Below, piece after piece: positions 1-7,424 of a stretch of 20,492 nt of DNA; within the stretch, counting starts at the first letter, position 1; every line of letters starts with the position of its first letter. Below the pieces are notes generated by a model that did not search any database, was not told the DNA's origin, and was given only the letters and a program-made list of their open reading frames with translations. Source of the DNA: J088 sp003695505 [NCBI: Candidatus Dadabacteria bacterium]. GTDB taxonomy: Bacteria > J088. The position numbers and the translations under genes were made by a program. The stretch covers positions 1 through 20,492 of the forward strand of contig RFIY01000052.1 of the NCBI GenBank assembly GCA_003695505.1. Direction: 5' to 3'.

Positions 1-623
1 ATCAACAACTGCTTGTAGAGCTGGGGACTCTGCGGCAGCGCGTAGAATTCGGTCGGGTGCAGGCGACTCGGCACCAGAAAGTCGCGTGCGCCTTCGGGCG
101 TACTCTTGGACAGGACCGGCGTCTCGACTTCCCAGAAACCATGTTCGTCCAGCACGCGACGAATCGTCCGCGTGACCTTGTGTCGCGCCGCCAGTCTGTC
201 CTGCATCCATTCCGTGCGCAGATCGAGATAGCGGAACCGCAGCCGGTTCAGCTCGTTCTGGTCCTCCAGTGGATCGTGTACCGGATACGGCAGGTTGGCC
301 GCGGTATTCAGCAATTCCATTTCGGTGACGACCAGCTCGATCTCTCCGGTCGGCAGATTCGGGTTGACCGTCTCCGGCGAGCGCTTGTCTACCTGACCAC
401 GTACCGCGATCACATACTCAGAACGCAGCTTGTGCGAGCGCGCATGCAGATCTGCGTCGTTTTCGGGGCGAAACACGATCTGCACGATACCGCTCCGGTC
501 ACGGAGATCGATGAATACGACCCCGCCATGATCGCGCCAGCGGTGTACCCACCCTGCCACCGCGACTTCGCGGCCTGCGTCGTTGACCGTCAATGCTCCA
601 CACTGCGCCGTGCGCCTGATCAT
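1..623 (-). CDS. aspS: Aspartyl-tRNA synthetase, N-terminal part (truncated by window edge)
   Basis: This gene encodes the class II synthetase that charges tRNA-Asp (or tRNA-Asp/Asn in non-discriminating forms) in the cytoplasm. About 207 codons are present and the gene runs off the left edge, so most of the catalytic domain is missing. Residues 1-100 form the OB-fold anticodon-binding domain (GWVHRWRDHGGVVFIDLRD near 24-42). The start of the catalytic core follows, with RFRYLDLR, then STPEGARDFLVPSR and FYALPQSPQ, which are characteristic of bacterial AspRS. The ATG at 623-621 is preceded by AGGAG (complement of 632-636) at 8-base spacing. It starts 5 bases after the lipid-kinase stop, so it is probably the last visible gene of the murI operon. 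His32 resembles the His31 position of non-discriminating Pseudomonas AspRS. Family identity is very secure. Confidence 0.96.
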   Translation of the reverse strand, partial: MIRRTAQCGALTVNDAGREVAVAGWVHRWRDHGGVVFIDLRDRSGIVQIVFRPENDADLHARSHKLRSEYVIAVRGQVDKRSPETVNPNLPTGEIELVVTEMELLNTAANLPYPVHDPLEDQNELNRLRFRYLDLRTEWMQDRLAARHKVTRTIRRVLDEHGFWEVETPVLSKSTPEGARDFLVPSRLHPTEFYALPQSPQLYKQLL

Positions 624-628
624 TCGCG

Positions 629-1549
629 TTACTCCTGTTGCAGTCGTGTCATGGATTCGGGCACGAGCACCCGACGCGGTTGTTCATCGACCCGGATATC
701 GACCGGGGTGTTCCCGATGAACTCTCCGTCAGCCTCAACCGCAATCGGCGGATCGGACTCAATCGTTACGCTCGTTACTTTACGATAAACGGTGCCCTGC
801 ATTTGCGCCAATGTGCCCGTCAACATACCCCATGTGTACTTCCAGTAGCGGCACCGCTTCGTTCCTCCGAGCAAACAGACGGTCAGCGAACGCTCTCGCG
901 GATCGGTATCGGGAAAATTGACGTTCGGTCCGCCGAAGTACGGTACCAGCCCCATCACCACACCAAGTACCGGCTCCTGAACAGGATCACCATCCAGCCT
1001 GATACGCCAGTGCGGATTGCGATAACGAAAGTAACCGATTAGCGCGGAAACTGCGTAGGCGAACTCCTGTGCCAACCGTTTCAGCCAGGGATTGACGGTT
1101 GCGACAGCCTGCGCATCGAGGCCCGACGAGACGACGCTGGCGAACGGGACGTCGTTGGCCGTCGCACCCCAGATTTCGGCGACAGCACCTTGCTGCAGCA
1201 TACGTAACCATTCGCGGATGCGGACTGGTATGCCCAGCGCAAGCGCGAGGAGATTGACCGTGCCAACCGGATACAGTGCAAGCGGCACCCGATGCGGCAA
1301 CTCGCGGAGCACTTCGAGCAACGTACCGTCACCACCAATGACGACCAGGGCGCCTTCCGGATGGCGCGCCGCATGGTCTCGGGCAAGCGCCGTCGCGTGC
1401 CCCGGCGCCTCCGTCCGTGCGATGTCGTAGCCCTGTTGTCGAAGCAGGCGTTCGAGCCTGCGGGCGCGCCACCGCGACAGAAAGCGCCCGGCGACCGGAT
1501 TGCGGATCACCAGCGTGCGGTCAGGTGCAAACCGCGATACGTCGTTCAC
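629..1549 (-). CDS. Diacylglycerol/lipid kinase family protein (YegS/BmrU/LCB5 type)
   Basis: This is a 306-residue predicted soluble lipid kinase. The N-terminal DAGK catalytic domain has the glycine-rich nucleotide motif IGGDGTLLEV (about residues 71-80) and the following PVGTVNLLA (about 94-102), which matches the family's P-x-GT-x-N motif. The family phosphorylates diacylglycerol, phosphatidylglycerol or sphingoid bases, and the exact substrate cannot be read from sequence. The frame is open further upstream to 1660, but that extension lies inside uppP and has no family similarity. I choose the GTG at 1549, one base after the uppP stop (TGAcGTG), which suggests translational coupling; no clear ribosome site is visible. 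The neighbours uppP and plsC support a role in membrane lipid metabolism or recycling of lipid carriers. Confidence 0.88.
   Translation of the reverse strand: MNDVSRFAPDRTLVIRNPVAGRFLSRWRARRLERLLRQQGYDIARTEAPGHATALARDHAARHPEGALVVIGGDGTLLEVLRELPHRVPLALYPVGTVNLLALALGIPVRIREWLRMLQQGAVAEIWGATANDVPFASVVSSGLDAQAVATVNPWLKRLAQEFAYAVSALIGYFRYRNPHWRIRLDGDPVQEPVLGVVMGLVPYFGGPNVNFPDTDPRERSLTVCLLGGTKRCRYWKYTWGMLTGTLAQMQGTVYRKVTSVTIESDPPIAVEADGEFIGNTPVDIRVDEQPRRVLVPESMTRLQQE
632..636 (-). promoter_or_regulatory. Shine-Dalgarno of aspS
   Basis: On the minus strand the sequence reads AGGAG, 8 bases before the ATG at 623. It overlaps the end of the upstream lipid-kinase gene, so aspS has its own ribosome entry site although it is probably co-transcribed. 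This site fixes the aspS start. Confidence 0.7.
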
Positions 1550-1550
1550 G

Positions 1551-2327
1551 TCAGAAGAGACAACGGGCCGCAATGCCGAGGAGCAGGCAGTACCAGGCAA
1601 AACGCCGGAACCGCCCTCGCACGAGCGTGCCGACGAACACCCGGATTGCCCAGTAACCACTCAGCGCCGCCGCAACGAAACCGACGATGACAACACTGGT
1701 CGGTGGAAGCGAGTCCGGCGCCTGGATGAACTTCAGCAGGACCGCGCCGCAAATCGCGGGCACCGACATCAGGAACGAAAATCGCGCGGCCGTCGCCGGC
1801 TCGATGCCGCGGATCAGCCCAACGGTCACCGTACTGCCGCTACGGCTGATGCCGGGCGTGATCGCAAGCCCCTGTGCAACGCCGATCAGGAGCGCATCGA
1901 GCCAGCCCACGCGGTCGATATTGGCGCGATCCCAGTAGCGCGCCGCGACGAACAACATCGCGGCGGTGACGATCAGAAATGCACCGACTGCATCCGGCCG
2001 CGCAAACCAGGCCTCGAACTGATCCTGGAATCCGAGCCCGATCGCGGCGGTCGGAATACTGGCGAGAACAACCGCCCCAACGAAGCGGCGACCCGATCCG
2101 GTGCCGCGCACGGTTTCCACCGCGATTCTGGCGATGTCGCTGGCGTAAAAGACGAGGACACTCAGCAACGTTCCCAGATGAAGCACCGCGTCGAACAGCA
2201 CACCGGGCGGATGCCATCCGGGCAGCGCATGTTCGAGCAGCACGAGGTGACCACTGCTCGAAACCGGCAGAAACTCCGTGAGTCCCTGAACAAACCCAAG
2301 GACAAGCGCGTAGACGTGGTCGTTCAT
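1551..2327 (-). CDS. uppP: Undecaprenyl-diphosphatase (UppP/BacA)
   Basis: This integral membrane phosphatase converts undecaprenyl diphosphate to undecaprenyl phosphate, regenerating the lipid carrier for peptidoglycan and other surface polymers. Loss or overexpression of the family affects bacitracin sensitivity. The 258 residues carry both signature motifs: QGLTEFLPVSSSGHL at residues 14-28, with the conserved Glu and Ser cluster, and PGISRSGST at 158-166, with the conserved Arg. Several hydrophobic segments follow, as expected for BacA. The length is close to the usual 260-270. The ATG overlaps the plsC stop by four bases (ATGA), so it is translationally coupled. Its placement after murI links the operon to peptidoglycan precursor supply. 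Confidence 0.96.
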   Translation of the reverse strand: MNDHVYALVLGFVQGLTEFLPVSSSGHLVLLEHALPGWHPPGVLFDAVLHLGTLLSVLVFYASDIARIAVETVRGTGSGRRFVGAVVLASIPTAAIGLGFQDQFEAWFARPDAVGAFLIVTAAMLFVAARYWDRANIDRVGWLDALLIGVAQGLAITPGISRSGSTVTVGLIRGIEPATAARFSFLMSVPAICGAVLLKFIQAPDSLPPTSVVIVGFVAAALSGYWAIRVFVGTLVRGRFRRFAWYCLLLGIAARCLF

Positions 2328-3091
2328 GTGTTGACTCCGTGCTGCTGTTCCCAGGCCTTCAGATCATTCCACGCCCTGAGTTTGAGTTCGGCGATCGCGG
2401 CACGAACCTGTTCCATCAGCGCATCGCGATCCGCTTCCGTCAGTCCCGCCGTCGGGATCGGCTCCCCGATGCGATAGCAGACCACACCCGGCTTGACGCG
2501 AAACTCTGCCTTTTTCATGCGATCCGCGGTGCCGGCGATACCAATCGGCACGATCGGCACCCCGGCCTTGAGAGCCAGCATGAACCCGCCCTTCTTGAAC
2601 GGGCCAACGTAATCAGGGTCACCGAGTGTACGGGTGCCCTCTGGAAAGACCAGCACATTGACACCTTCGCGAATCTTGCGCCCCGCTTCGTCGAGGCTGC
2701 GGATCGCCCGCTCGCGGTTGCGGCGATCGATCGTGATATGCCCCAGCGCGAGCATCGTCAGGCCGAACACCGGCACCCAGAGCAACTCCCGCTTCGCGAC
2801 GAACTTGGGGCTGCGCGGCAACGTCGCAAGCAGCAGCACAACATCCATGTGACTCTGGTGATTGGCCATGAAGATGTACGGGCCGTCGCCGGGCACGTCG
2901 TCCGTCAACTCGGGCGGCACGCGGATTCCGGTCACGAACAGAATCAGACGCATCCACACCCGGGCAATGGCATCAACAACGACCTTGCGTCGGTCAAACG
3001 GCGAGACGACATAAATCGGAATCGACAGCACGCACATCGCCACGAAGACAACGATGTGGGCCAGCGGGAATGGCAACCAGAAACGTGGCAT
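2324..3091 (-). CDS. plsC: 1-acyl-sn-glycerol-3-phosphate acyltransferase (PlsC family)
   Basis: This 255-residue membrane-associated acyltransferase is predicted to transfer a fatty acyl chain to lysophosphatidic acid, giving phosphatidic acid. It has an N-terminal hydrophobic anchor (about residues 8-30). The catalytic motif NHQSHMD is at 77-83, with His78 and Asp83 forming the H-x4-D pair, and the substrate-binding motif FPEGTR is at 149-154. A further conserved-looking block is VPIVPIGIAG. It starts at the ATG that shares one base with the murI stop (TGATG) and overlaps uppP by four bases, so it is the middle of a coupled operon. Paralogues acting on other lysophospholipids cannot be excluded. 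Confidence 0.92.
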   Translation of the reverse strand: MPRFWLPFPLAHIVVFVAMCVLSIPIYVVSPFDRRKVVVDAIARVWMRLILFVTGIRVPPELTDDVPGDGPYIFMANHQSHMDVVLLLATLPRSPKFVAKRELLWVPVFGLTMLALGHITIDRRNRERAIRSLDEAGRKIREGVNVLVFPEGTRTLGDPDYVGPFKKGGFMLALKAGVPIVPIGIAGTADRMKKAEFRVKPGVVCYRIGEPIPTAGLTEADRDALMEQVRAAIAELKLRAWNDLKAWEQQHGVNT

Positions 3092-3900
3092 CAGGATATC
3101 GCTTCCGGCTCGGCGAGCACCTCGATTGGTACCAGTTCAGGCTCGGGGCAGGTTTCGCCCAGAAATCGATCGCCCAGCTCCCGGAAGCGCTCCGGGTCAT
3201 CCGTCGTCAGGATATCGAGCCTTCCCGAACCAGTCGCCGCACGGTCCGCAAGCGATGCCGCGAGCGGTTGGGCCGAATCGACCAGATTGACCTCGACGCA
3301 GATTGCGTTGGCAATCGCATCGCGCAGCAGCGGATAGTGTGTGCAGCCAAGAATGACCGTATCGCAGTTGGCCTCGATCAGCGGGCGAACATACTCGAGC
3401 GCGATCGTCTGCGGGATCGGGCCGGTCGTCCAGCCTTCTTCGGCCAGCGGGACGAACAATGGACAGGCAACCTGAGTTACCTCGGCATGTGGGTCCAGCC
3501 GATGGATCTCGCGCACATAGGCCTGGCTGCGCACGGTACCGCGCGTCGCGAGCACGCCAATTTTGCCCGTGCGCGTTTGCGCGACCGCAGCGCCAGCGCC
3601 AGGCGCAATCACGTCGTACACGGGCACCGGGCATTCCTGCCGCAGGACGTCGATCGCCGCGGCCGACGCGCTGTTGCAGGCGACGACCAGCGCATCTACG
3701 GCCCTGGCCTTCGTCAGATAATGTGCGATCTCGCGCGCGTAGCGGCGCACGACGGTGGCACTCTTCGATCCATAGGGGACGCGGGCCGTATCTCCGAGAT
3801 ATACGAATTGGGTTCCCGGACAGGCCGCGCGCGCCGCGGCGAGCACGGTCAGGCCGCCGACACCCGAATCGAAGATGCCAATGTTACGAAATGCGGACAT
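3091..3900 (-). CDS. murI: Glutamate racemase
   Basis: This enzyme interconverts L- and D-glutamate and supplies D-Glu for peptidoglycan stem peptides. The 269-residue protein has all family landmarks: IFDSGVGGLTV with Asp11 and Ser12, GDTARVPYG at 36-44, the first catalytic Cys in VVACNSASA (Cys75), and the second in ILGCTHYPLL (Cys186, followed by His188). The start ATG at 3900 fits the family N-terminus, but no good Shine-Dalgarno sequence is seen. Instead a GC hairpin with a GCAA tetraloop lies 15 bases upstream. It is the first gene of the murI-plsC-uppP-lipid kinase-aspS series and is read from a strong-looking promoter at 3960-3989. Confidence 0.96.
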   Translation of the reverse strand: MSAFRNIGIFDSGVGGLTVLAAARAACPGTQFVYLGDTARVPYGSKSATVVRRYAREIAHYLTKARAVDALVVACNSASAAAIDVLRQECPVPVYDVIAPGAGAAVAQTRTGKIGVLATRGTVRSQAYVREIHRLDPHAEVTQVACPLFVPLAEEGWTTGPIPQTIALEYVRPLIEANCDTVILGCTHYPLLRDAIANAICVEVNLVDSAQPLAASLADRAATGSGRLDILTTDDPERFRELGDRFLGETCPEPELVPIEVLAEPEAIS

Positions 3901-3915
3901 ATGTCAATGGGGCTG

Positions 3916-3929
3916 CCGCCTTGCGGCGG
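3916..3929 (-). other. GC hairpin with GNRA tetraloop in the murI leader
   Basis: On the minus strand CCGCC-GCAA-GGCGG forms a perfect five-pair stem closed by a GNRA-type loop. It ends 15 bases before the murI ATG. The sequence after it lacks a T-run, so it is not an intrinsic terminator. The only purine-rich AAGG that could act as a ribosome site sits in the loop and is too far from the start. It may stabilise the mRNA or influence initiation. Confidence 0.4.
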
Positions 3930-3959
3930 AAAAGGAGACGGGGAGCAGATCTGCCGAAC

Positions 3960-3989
3960 ATTGTACGCCGCAGCGCGTCAGGCGCTCAA
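3960..3989 (-). promoter_or_regulatory. Predicted sigma70 promoter of the murI operon
   Basis: On the minus strand TTGAGC (3984-3989) is separated by 18 bases from TACAAT (3960-3965), matching the consensus at 4/6 and 5/6. The predicted start of transcription is near 3953, about 50 bases before the murI ATG. The promoter begins only a few bases after the stop of the upstream substrate-binding protein gene. An interrupted palindrome, AGCGC-5 bases-GCGCT (3972-3986), lies across the spacer and the -35 edge and could be an operator. This is a prediction from sequence only. Confidence 0.6.
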
Positions 3990-3995
3990 CCGCAC

Positions 3996-4946
3996 CTACT
4001 GCACCGGCTGAATCTGATAGCCTTTCTGCGCGGCGTAGCTGAACGCATTGACCGAAATCTCGCTCAATCCAAGCTGCTGCGCGGTCTTGATGTTCACGGA
4101 CAGGCGCAACCCACGGGGATCCTGCCACGGGATCTCCGACACCGGCTTACCCGCAGCGAGTTCCTGCGCGATCTCGCAGATTTGCTTGCCGATCCCCGAA
4201 TAGTCGGCACTGAGGCTGAACAGCGCCCGCGCCCGCACGAAGGCCTCGCTGAACGCGAAGAACGGCGTACGATTCTTGATCGTGAAGGCGAGCAACTTCG
4301 GGAACACCTCGGCGTTGGCGACCGTCGGATCCGGAATCAGCCAGAATGCATCAACGCCGCCGGCAAACACGGCCAGCGCCCGCACGGCGTCCTCTTTCTG
4401 TTCGATCCGCGATGCGACGATCTGGATACCCATCGACTGGGCGACCTGCGCGGCCTTGCGAACCAGATCCCCGGACTTTTTTGGATTGTACATCACGCCG
4501 ATCTTCTTGACCGTTGGCACGATCGCCTTCAATGTCAGCAACTGGGTCTCGATCGGGATGTCCATCTTGACGCCCGTCATGTTGGGTTCACCGGCAAGCC
4601 CCGCCTTGTCCGGATCGAGCACCAGGCCGAACACGACCGGGATGTCGTCGTCGATGTACTGGCGGGCTGTCACCGCGGCCCGGGTTCCCAGCACAACCGC
4701 GACATCGGGCTTCGCATCATTGATCTTACCGGCCAGTTTCTTACCCAGGTCATAGTCTTCGTTCATATCCAGCTCAAGATATGAACCGGAGCAATGGGTC
4801 TTGAAACCAACGATCGTCGTGTTGTAGATATCGATATCCTTGGACTTGAGGATCGCGAACGTAGCCGCCGACACCGATGTTCCCCAACCGGAGAGAATCG
4901 CCGCCAGGAGCAGGCAGAGCATTTGCAGCGAGGTCATTTGCGTCAT
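3996..4946 (-). CDS. Periplasmic substrate-binding protein, ABC_sub_bind (TrpX-like) family
   Basis: This is a 316-residue exported ligand-binding protein. An N-terminal signal peptide (MTQMTSLQMLCLLLAAILSG then WGTSVSA, likely cut near residue 27) has no lipobox Cys, so a soluble periplasmic protein is expected. The body has features of the PF04392 family: PDVAVVLGTRAAV, DDIPVVFGLVLDP, NMTGVKMDIP, KKIGVMYNP, DAFWLIPDP and a closing LRLSVNIKTAQQLGLS. Characterised relatives bind aromatic or other amino acids or unknown organic ligands; the ligand here is unknown. I chose the ATG at 4946, although the frame is open to 5063, because it immediately precedes the signal peptide and lies 7 bases after the TonB-receptor stop. 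No permease or ATPase gene is nearby, so it may pair with the receptor or the kinase, or with transporter parts encoded elsewhere. Confidence 0.87.
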   Translation of the reverse strand: MTQMTSLQMLCLLLAAILSGWGTSVSAATFAILKSKDIDIYNTTIVGFKTHCSGSYLELDMNEDYDLGKKLAGKINDAKPDVAVVLGTRAAVTARQYIDDDIPVVFGLVLDPDKAGLAGEPNMTGVKMDIPIETQLLTLKAIVPTVKKIGVMYNPKKSGDLVRKAAQVAQSMGIQIVASRIEQKEDAVRALAVFAGGVDAFWLIPDPTVANAEVFPKLLAFTIKNRTPFFAFSEAFVRARALFSLSADYSGIGKQICEIAQELAAGKPVSEIPWQDPRGLRLSVNIKTAQQLGLSEISVNAFSYAAQKGYQIQPVQ

Positions 4947-4953
4947 CGTGCTT

Positions 4954-7377
4954 TCAGAATCGTCCTTCGACGTAGGCCAGCGCACGAAGCGGAATTGTCT
5001 CGCCGCCGTAGCGGGTACCCGCAGCCGGGGGCGACAGGCTGTCCGGACGGGCCACGCCATCAAGTCCGGGGAATTCGATGTGCCTGTCCGATTGCAACTG
5101 ATCTCCGATCACGCCGATTTCCCAGTTCTCCCAGCGCCATCCGGCCTTTGCGTACAGGTTGACATAGGCGGGAATTCGTTGCGTCTCGGCAAAAGCAAAC
5201 AACAGGCTCCCCTTGTCTGGGTTGAGTATGCGCCATACGCGTTCCGACTGCCAATGGGCCGCCGCCGCAAAAATCGGCCCCGTATCGGGCGTGTAACGCA
5301 GACCAACGTTGATCATGTGCTGGGGATCGGTTTTGCTGGAAACCTGCTCGGTCGCGTTGACACCGTTGAGCGGTGCATCGCGAATCACGATAATCCCCAG
5401 ATAGCTGTAATTGCCGAAGGCCTGCAGATCTTCGACGATACGGTACTTCAGCGCCGCCTCGGCACCGTAGCTGTTTGAATCTCGCCCTTCGTTACTGAAC
5501 CGAACAGTCCCGGGATCGAACTCGACAAAATTCCGGTACAGGTTGAAGAATCCATCCACGGCCCAGCGAATGTCACCGTACCGTCCGTTGTACCCGGCAT
5601 CAATACCGGTGACTTCCTCATTCTTGAGATCGCGGTTCGCGAAATTGAGGCCCAGCGGTTCGAATGCCGACAGTTGCATTTGCGCCTCGAAAAATGACGG
5701 CTTTCGGAACGCGCGCCCGGCGCCAATGCGCACACCATGGGCTTCATTGATCGGGACGATGATGCTGAGACGGGGGCTGATCGTCAAGCGATCCCCCAGT
5801 GCCGCGTCGGGCAGATACAGGCTCGAAAAGTCACTGCGCACACTTGCGTTGATGATCAGTTTTTCGATCGGACGGTACTGGTTCTGCAGAAAGACACCCG
5901 CCCGAACTTCATTGGAAACCGGATCCACCATCTGCTCGGAGTGATAGCGGTTCCAGCGCAGGTTCGCACCCACGGTCAGGCGGTCGGTGTCTCCGAGCTC
6001 GAAATCGGCAATCATGTCTGTATTGACCGTGTCCACATCCCAGACCATCTGCGGCAGGACCGGCGCCAGGGTCGGATCGGCGATACCGAAGCGGCCGTCC
6101 CAGTGGTTGTAGTACGTCTGAATCCGTACCGGCCCCACCTGAGTCCGTAACCCGACATTGGTATTGACCATCTCCGAGGTCGTCTCTCCAACGATCAGAA
6201 ACTGCTCGCCCTGCAGACCCGACACGCCGACATTGATATCCACCGGCGTGTCGCCGATCTTGAACAGCAGGTCAGAACGAGCCGCAATCGAGCGCAGTGC
6301 ACGTTCATCCTTGTTGGTCCCGGAACGATCTTCGCGGTATCGGCCACTCGCGGTATATTCGACTTCACCCGTGACGCCGGATGCGCGCACGCGCAACTGC
6401 GGGCCGCCGTAACGCGTCTCGTAATCTGCCTCGATACCGTATGCGTGCTCGAAACTCTCCGGGCGTTTCGGAATAAACTGAACGATCCCGCTGAACGCGT
6501 TGGCGCCGTAGAGCGCGGATCCCGGCCCCCGGATGACTTCGATACGTTCGATATCATCGAGATTGAATGACGTTCCCTCTATGAACGGAGCGCCAAACAG
6601 CTCGACGTTGAGTTCACGCCCCTGCTCCAGCATCAGGACGAGATTGTTCGATTCATCGGCGAAGCCGCGTGCGCCGACGATCGTATTGGCCTCATTGACG
6701 CGGTAGACCTGCATACCGGGAACGAACCGCAAGACATCTGCGGGGCTGCGAAAGCCAAAGGCCTCGATATCGTCACGGGTCAGCACATAAACCGCCGACG
6801 GCGCCTCATTGACGCTTTGCGCCTGTTTTGACGCCGACACGACCACATCCTCGACCTGCAGCAACTGAAATTCGGCTTCCAGTGCATCGAGTCCGCTCAG
6901 ATCCAGGCCCTCCAGCTCCGCCGACAGTGATTCGGCATCGAATCCGGCCATAGCGTCGTCGGCTGGCGCTGGATCGACAGCCTCCGCACGCACCGGTTCG
7001 CGGGGACCGGCAAAGACATCAAAACGCCTGCCTTCGCGGTCGACCACACGCAGAAAATATTCCGTGTATTCTGTCCCAAGACGCTCTGCATCAATGTTTG
7101 CCTGAAAGTGACCATCGTCGGAACGTACGACAACCGGCCGAAACTTTCCCTGCCCGTCCGCACGCACATAAACAATCGCATACCCGACCGCATCGACCGG
7201 AGCGATCGAAAAGGACAGTTCGAGCGCACCCCCTCGTTCGTACTGCCGAATCGGCTCGTGTTCAACCGACCACTCGACATCTGCGGCCCACAGCCGACCG
7301 GAAGATACGACGGTCAGGATGAATACTGCCAGACTGAGAAGTCGCGGTCGTGTGCTCACGGTGTTCATTTGCTGCAT
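4954..7377 (-). CDS. TonB-dependent outer-membrane receptor with extra N-terminal domain
   Basis: This 807-residue protein has a signal peptide (about 1-31, ending SSGRLWA-A). Residues 32-125 form a predicted beta-rich domain not typical of siderophore receptors. An acidic Leu-rich linker (about 130-172) follows. A TonB-box-like VEDVVVSAS (175-183) precedes the plug domain (about 186-305), which contains IERIEVIRGPGSALYGANAF. The remainder is the 22-strand-type barrel and ends in the aromatic Phe typical of outer-membrane barrel proteins (YVEGRF). Such receptors import iron chelates, vitamin B12, sugars or other compounds using TonB-ExbBD energy; the ligand here is unknown. AGGAG lies 4 bases before the first ATG. 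It sits 47 bases after the kinase gene and 7 before the substrate-binding protein gene, so the three probably form an operon. Confidence 0.93.
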   Translation of the reverse strand: MQQMNTVSTRPRLLSLAVFILTVVSSGRLWAADVEWSVEHEPIRQYERGGALELSFSIAPVDAVGYAIVYVRADGQGKFRPVVVRSDDGHFQANIDAERLGTEYTEYFLRVVDREGRRFDVFAGPREPVRAEAVDPAPADDAMAGFDAESLSAELEGLDLSGLDALEAEFQLLQVEDVVVSASKQAQSVNEAPSAVYVLTRDDIEAFGFRSPADVLRFVPGMQVYRVNEANTIVGARGFADESNNLVLMLEQGRELNVELFGAPFIEGTSFNLDDIERIEVIRGPGSALYGANAFSGIVQFIPKRPESFEHAYGIEADYETRYGGPQLRVRASGVTGEVEYTASGRYREDRSGTNKDERALRSIAARSDLLFKIGDTPVDINVGVSGLQGEQFLIVGETTSEMVNTNVGLRTQVGPVRIQTYYNHWDGRFGIADPTLAPVLPQMVWDVDTVNTDMIADFELGDTDRLTVGANLRWNRYHSEQMVDPVSNEVRAGVFLQNQYRPIEKLIINASVRSDFSSLYLPDAALGDRLTISPRLSIIVPINEAHGVRIGAGRAFRKPSFFEAQMQLSAFEPLGLNFANRDLKNEEVTGIDAGYNGRYGDIRWAVDGFFNLYRNFVEFDPGTVRFSNEGRDSNSYGAEAALKYRIVEDLQAFGNYSYLGIIVIRDAPLNGVNATEQVSSKTDPQHMINVGLRYTPDTGPIFAAAAHWQSERVWRILNPDKGSLLFAFAETQRIPAYVNLYAKAGWRWENWEIGVIGDQLQSDRHIEFPGLDGVARPDSLSPPAAGTRYGGETIPLRALAYVEGRF

Positions 7378-7381
7378 CAGA

Positions 7382-7386
7382 CTCCT
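7382..7386 (-). promoter_or_regulatory. Shine-Dalgarno of the TonB receptor gene
   Basis: AGGAG on the minus strand lies 4 bases before the ATG at 7377 and 13 before a second in-frame ATG at 7368. The first is close and the second far, so the exact start is slightly uncertain. Either leaves the signal peptide intact. Confidence 0.55.
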
Positions 7387-7424
7387 GCTCTGCCTGACCG
7401 GTTCACGCCAACCGCCCGACCGCT

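Noticed and set aside
1550-1660. N-terminal extension of the lipid kinase
   Set aside because: It is wholly inside uppP and unlike the family; the GTG at 1549 just after the uppP stop is better.
1500-2477. 325-codon plus-strand open frame across uppP
   Set aside because: It is Arg/Asp-rich without family signature and lies opposite the convincing uppP gene; a high-GC shadow.
3459-4784. 441-codon plus-strand open frame across murI and the substrate-binding gene
   Set aside because: It spans two well-supported genes on the other strand and their intergenic promoter; its composition is that of an antisense shadow.
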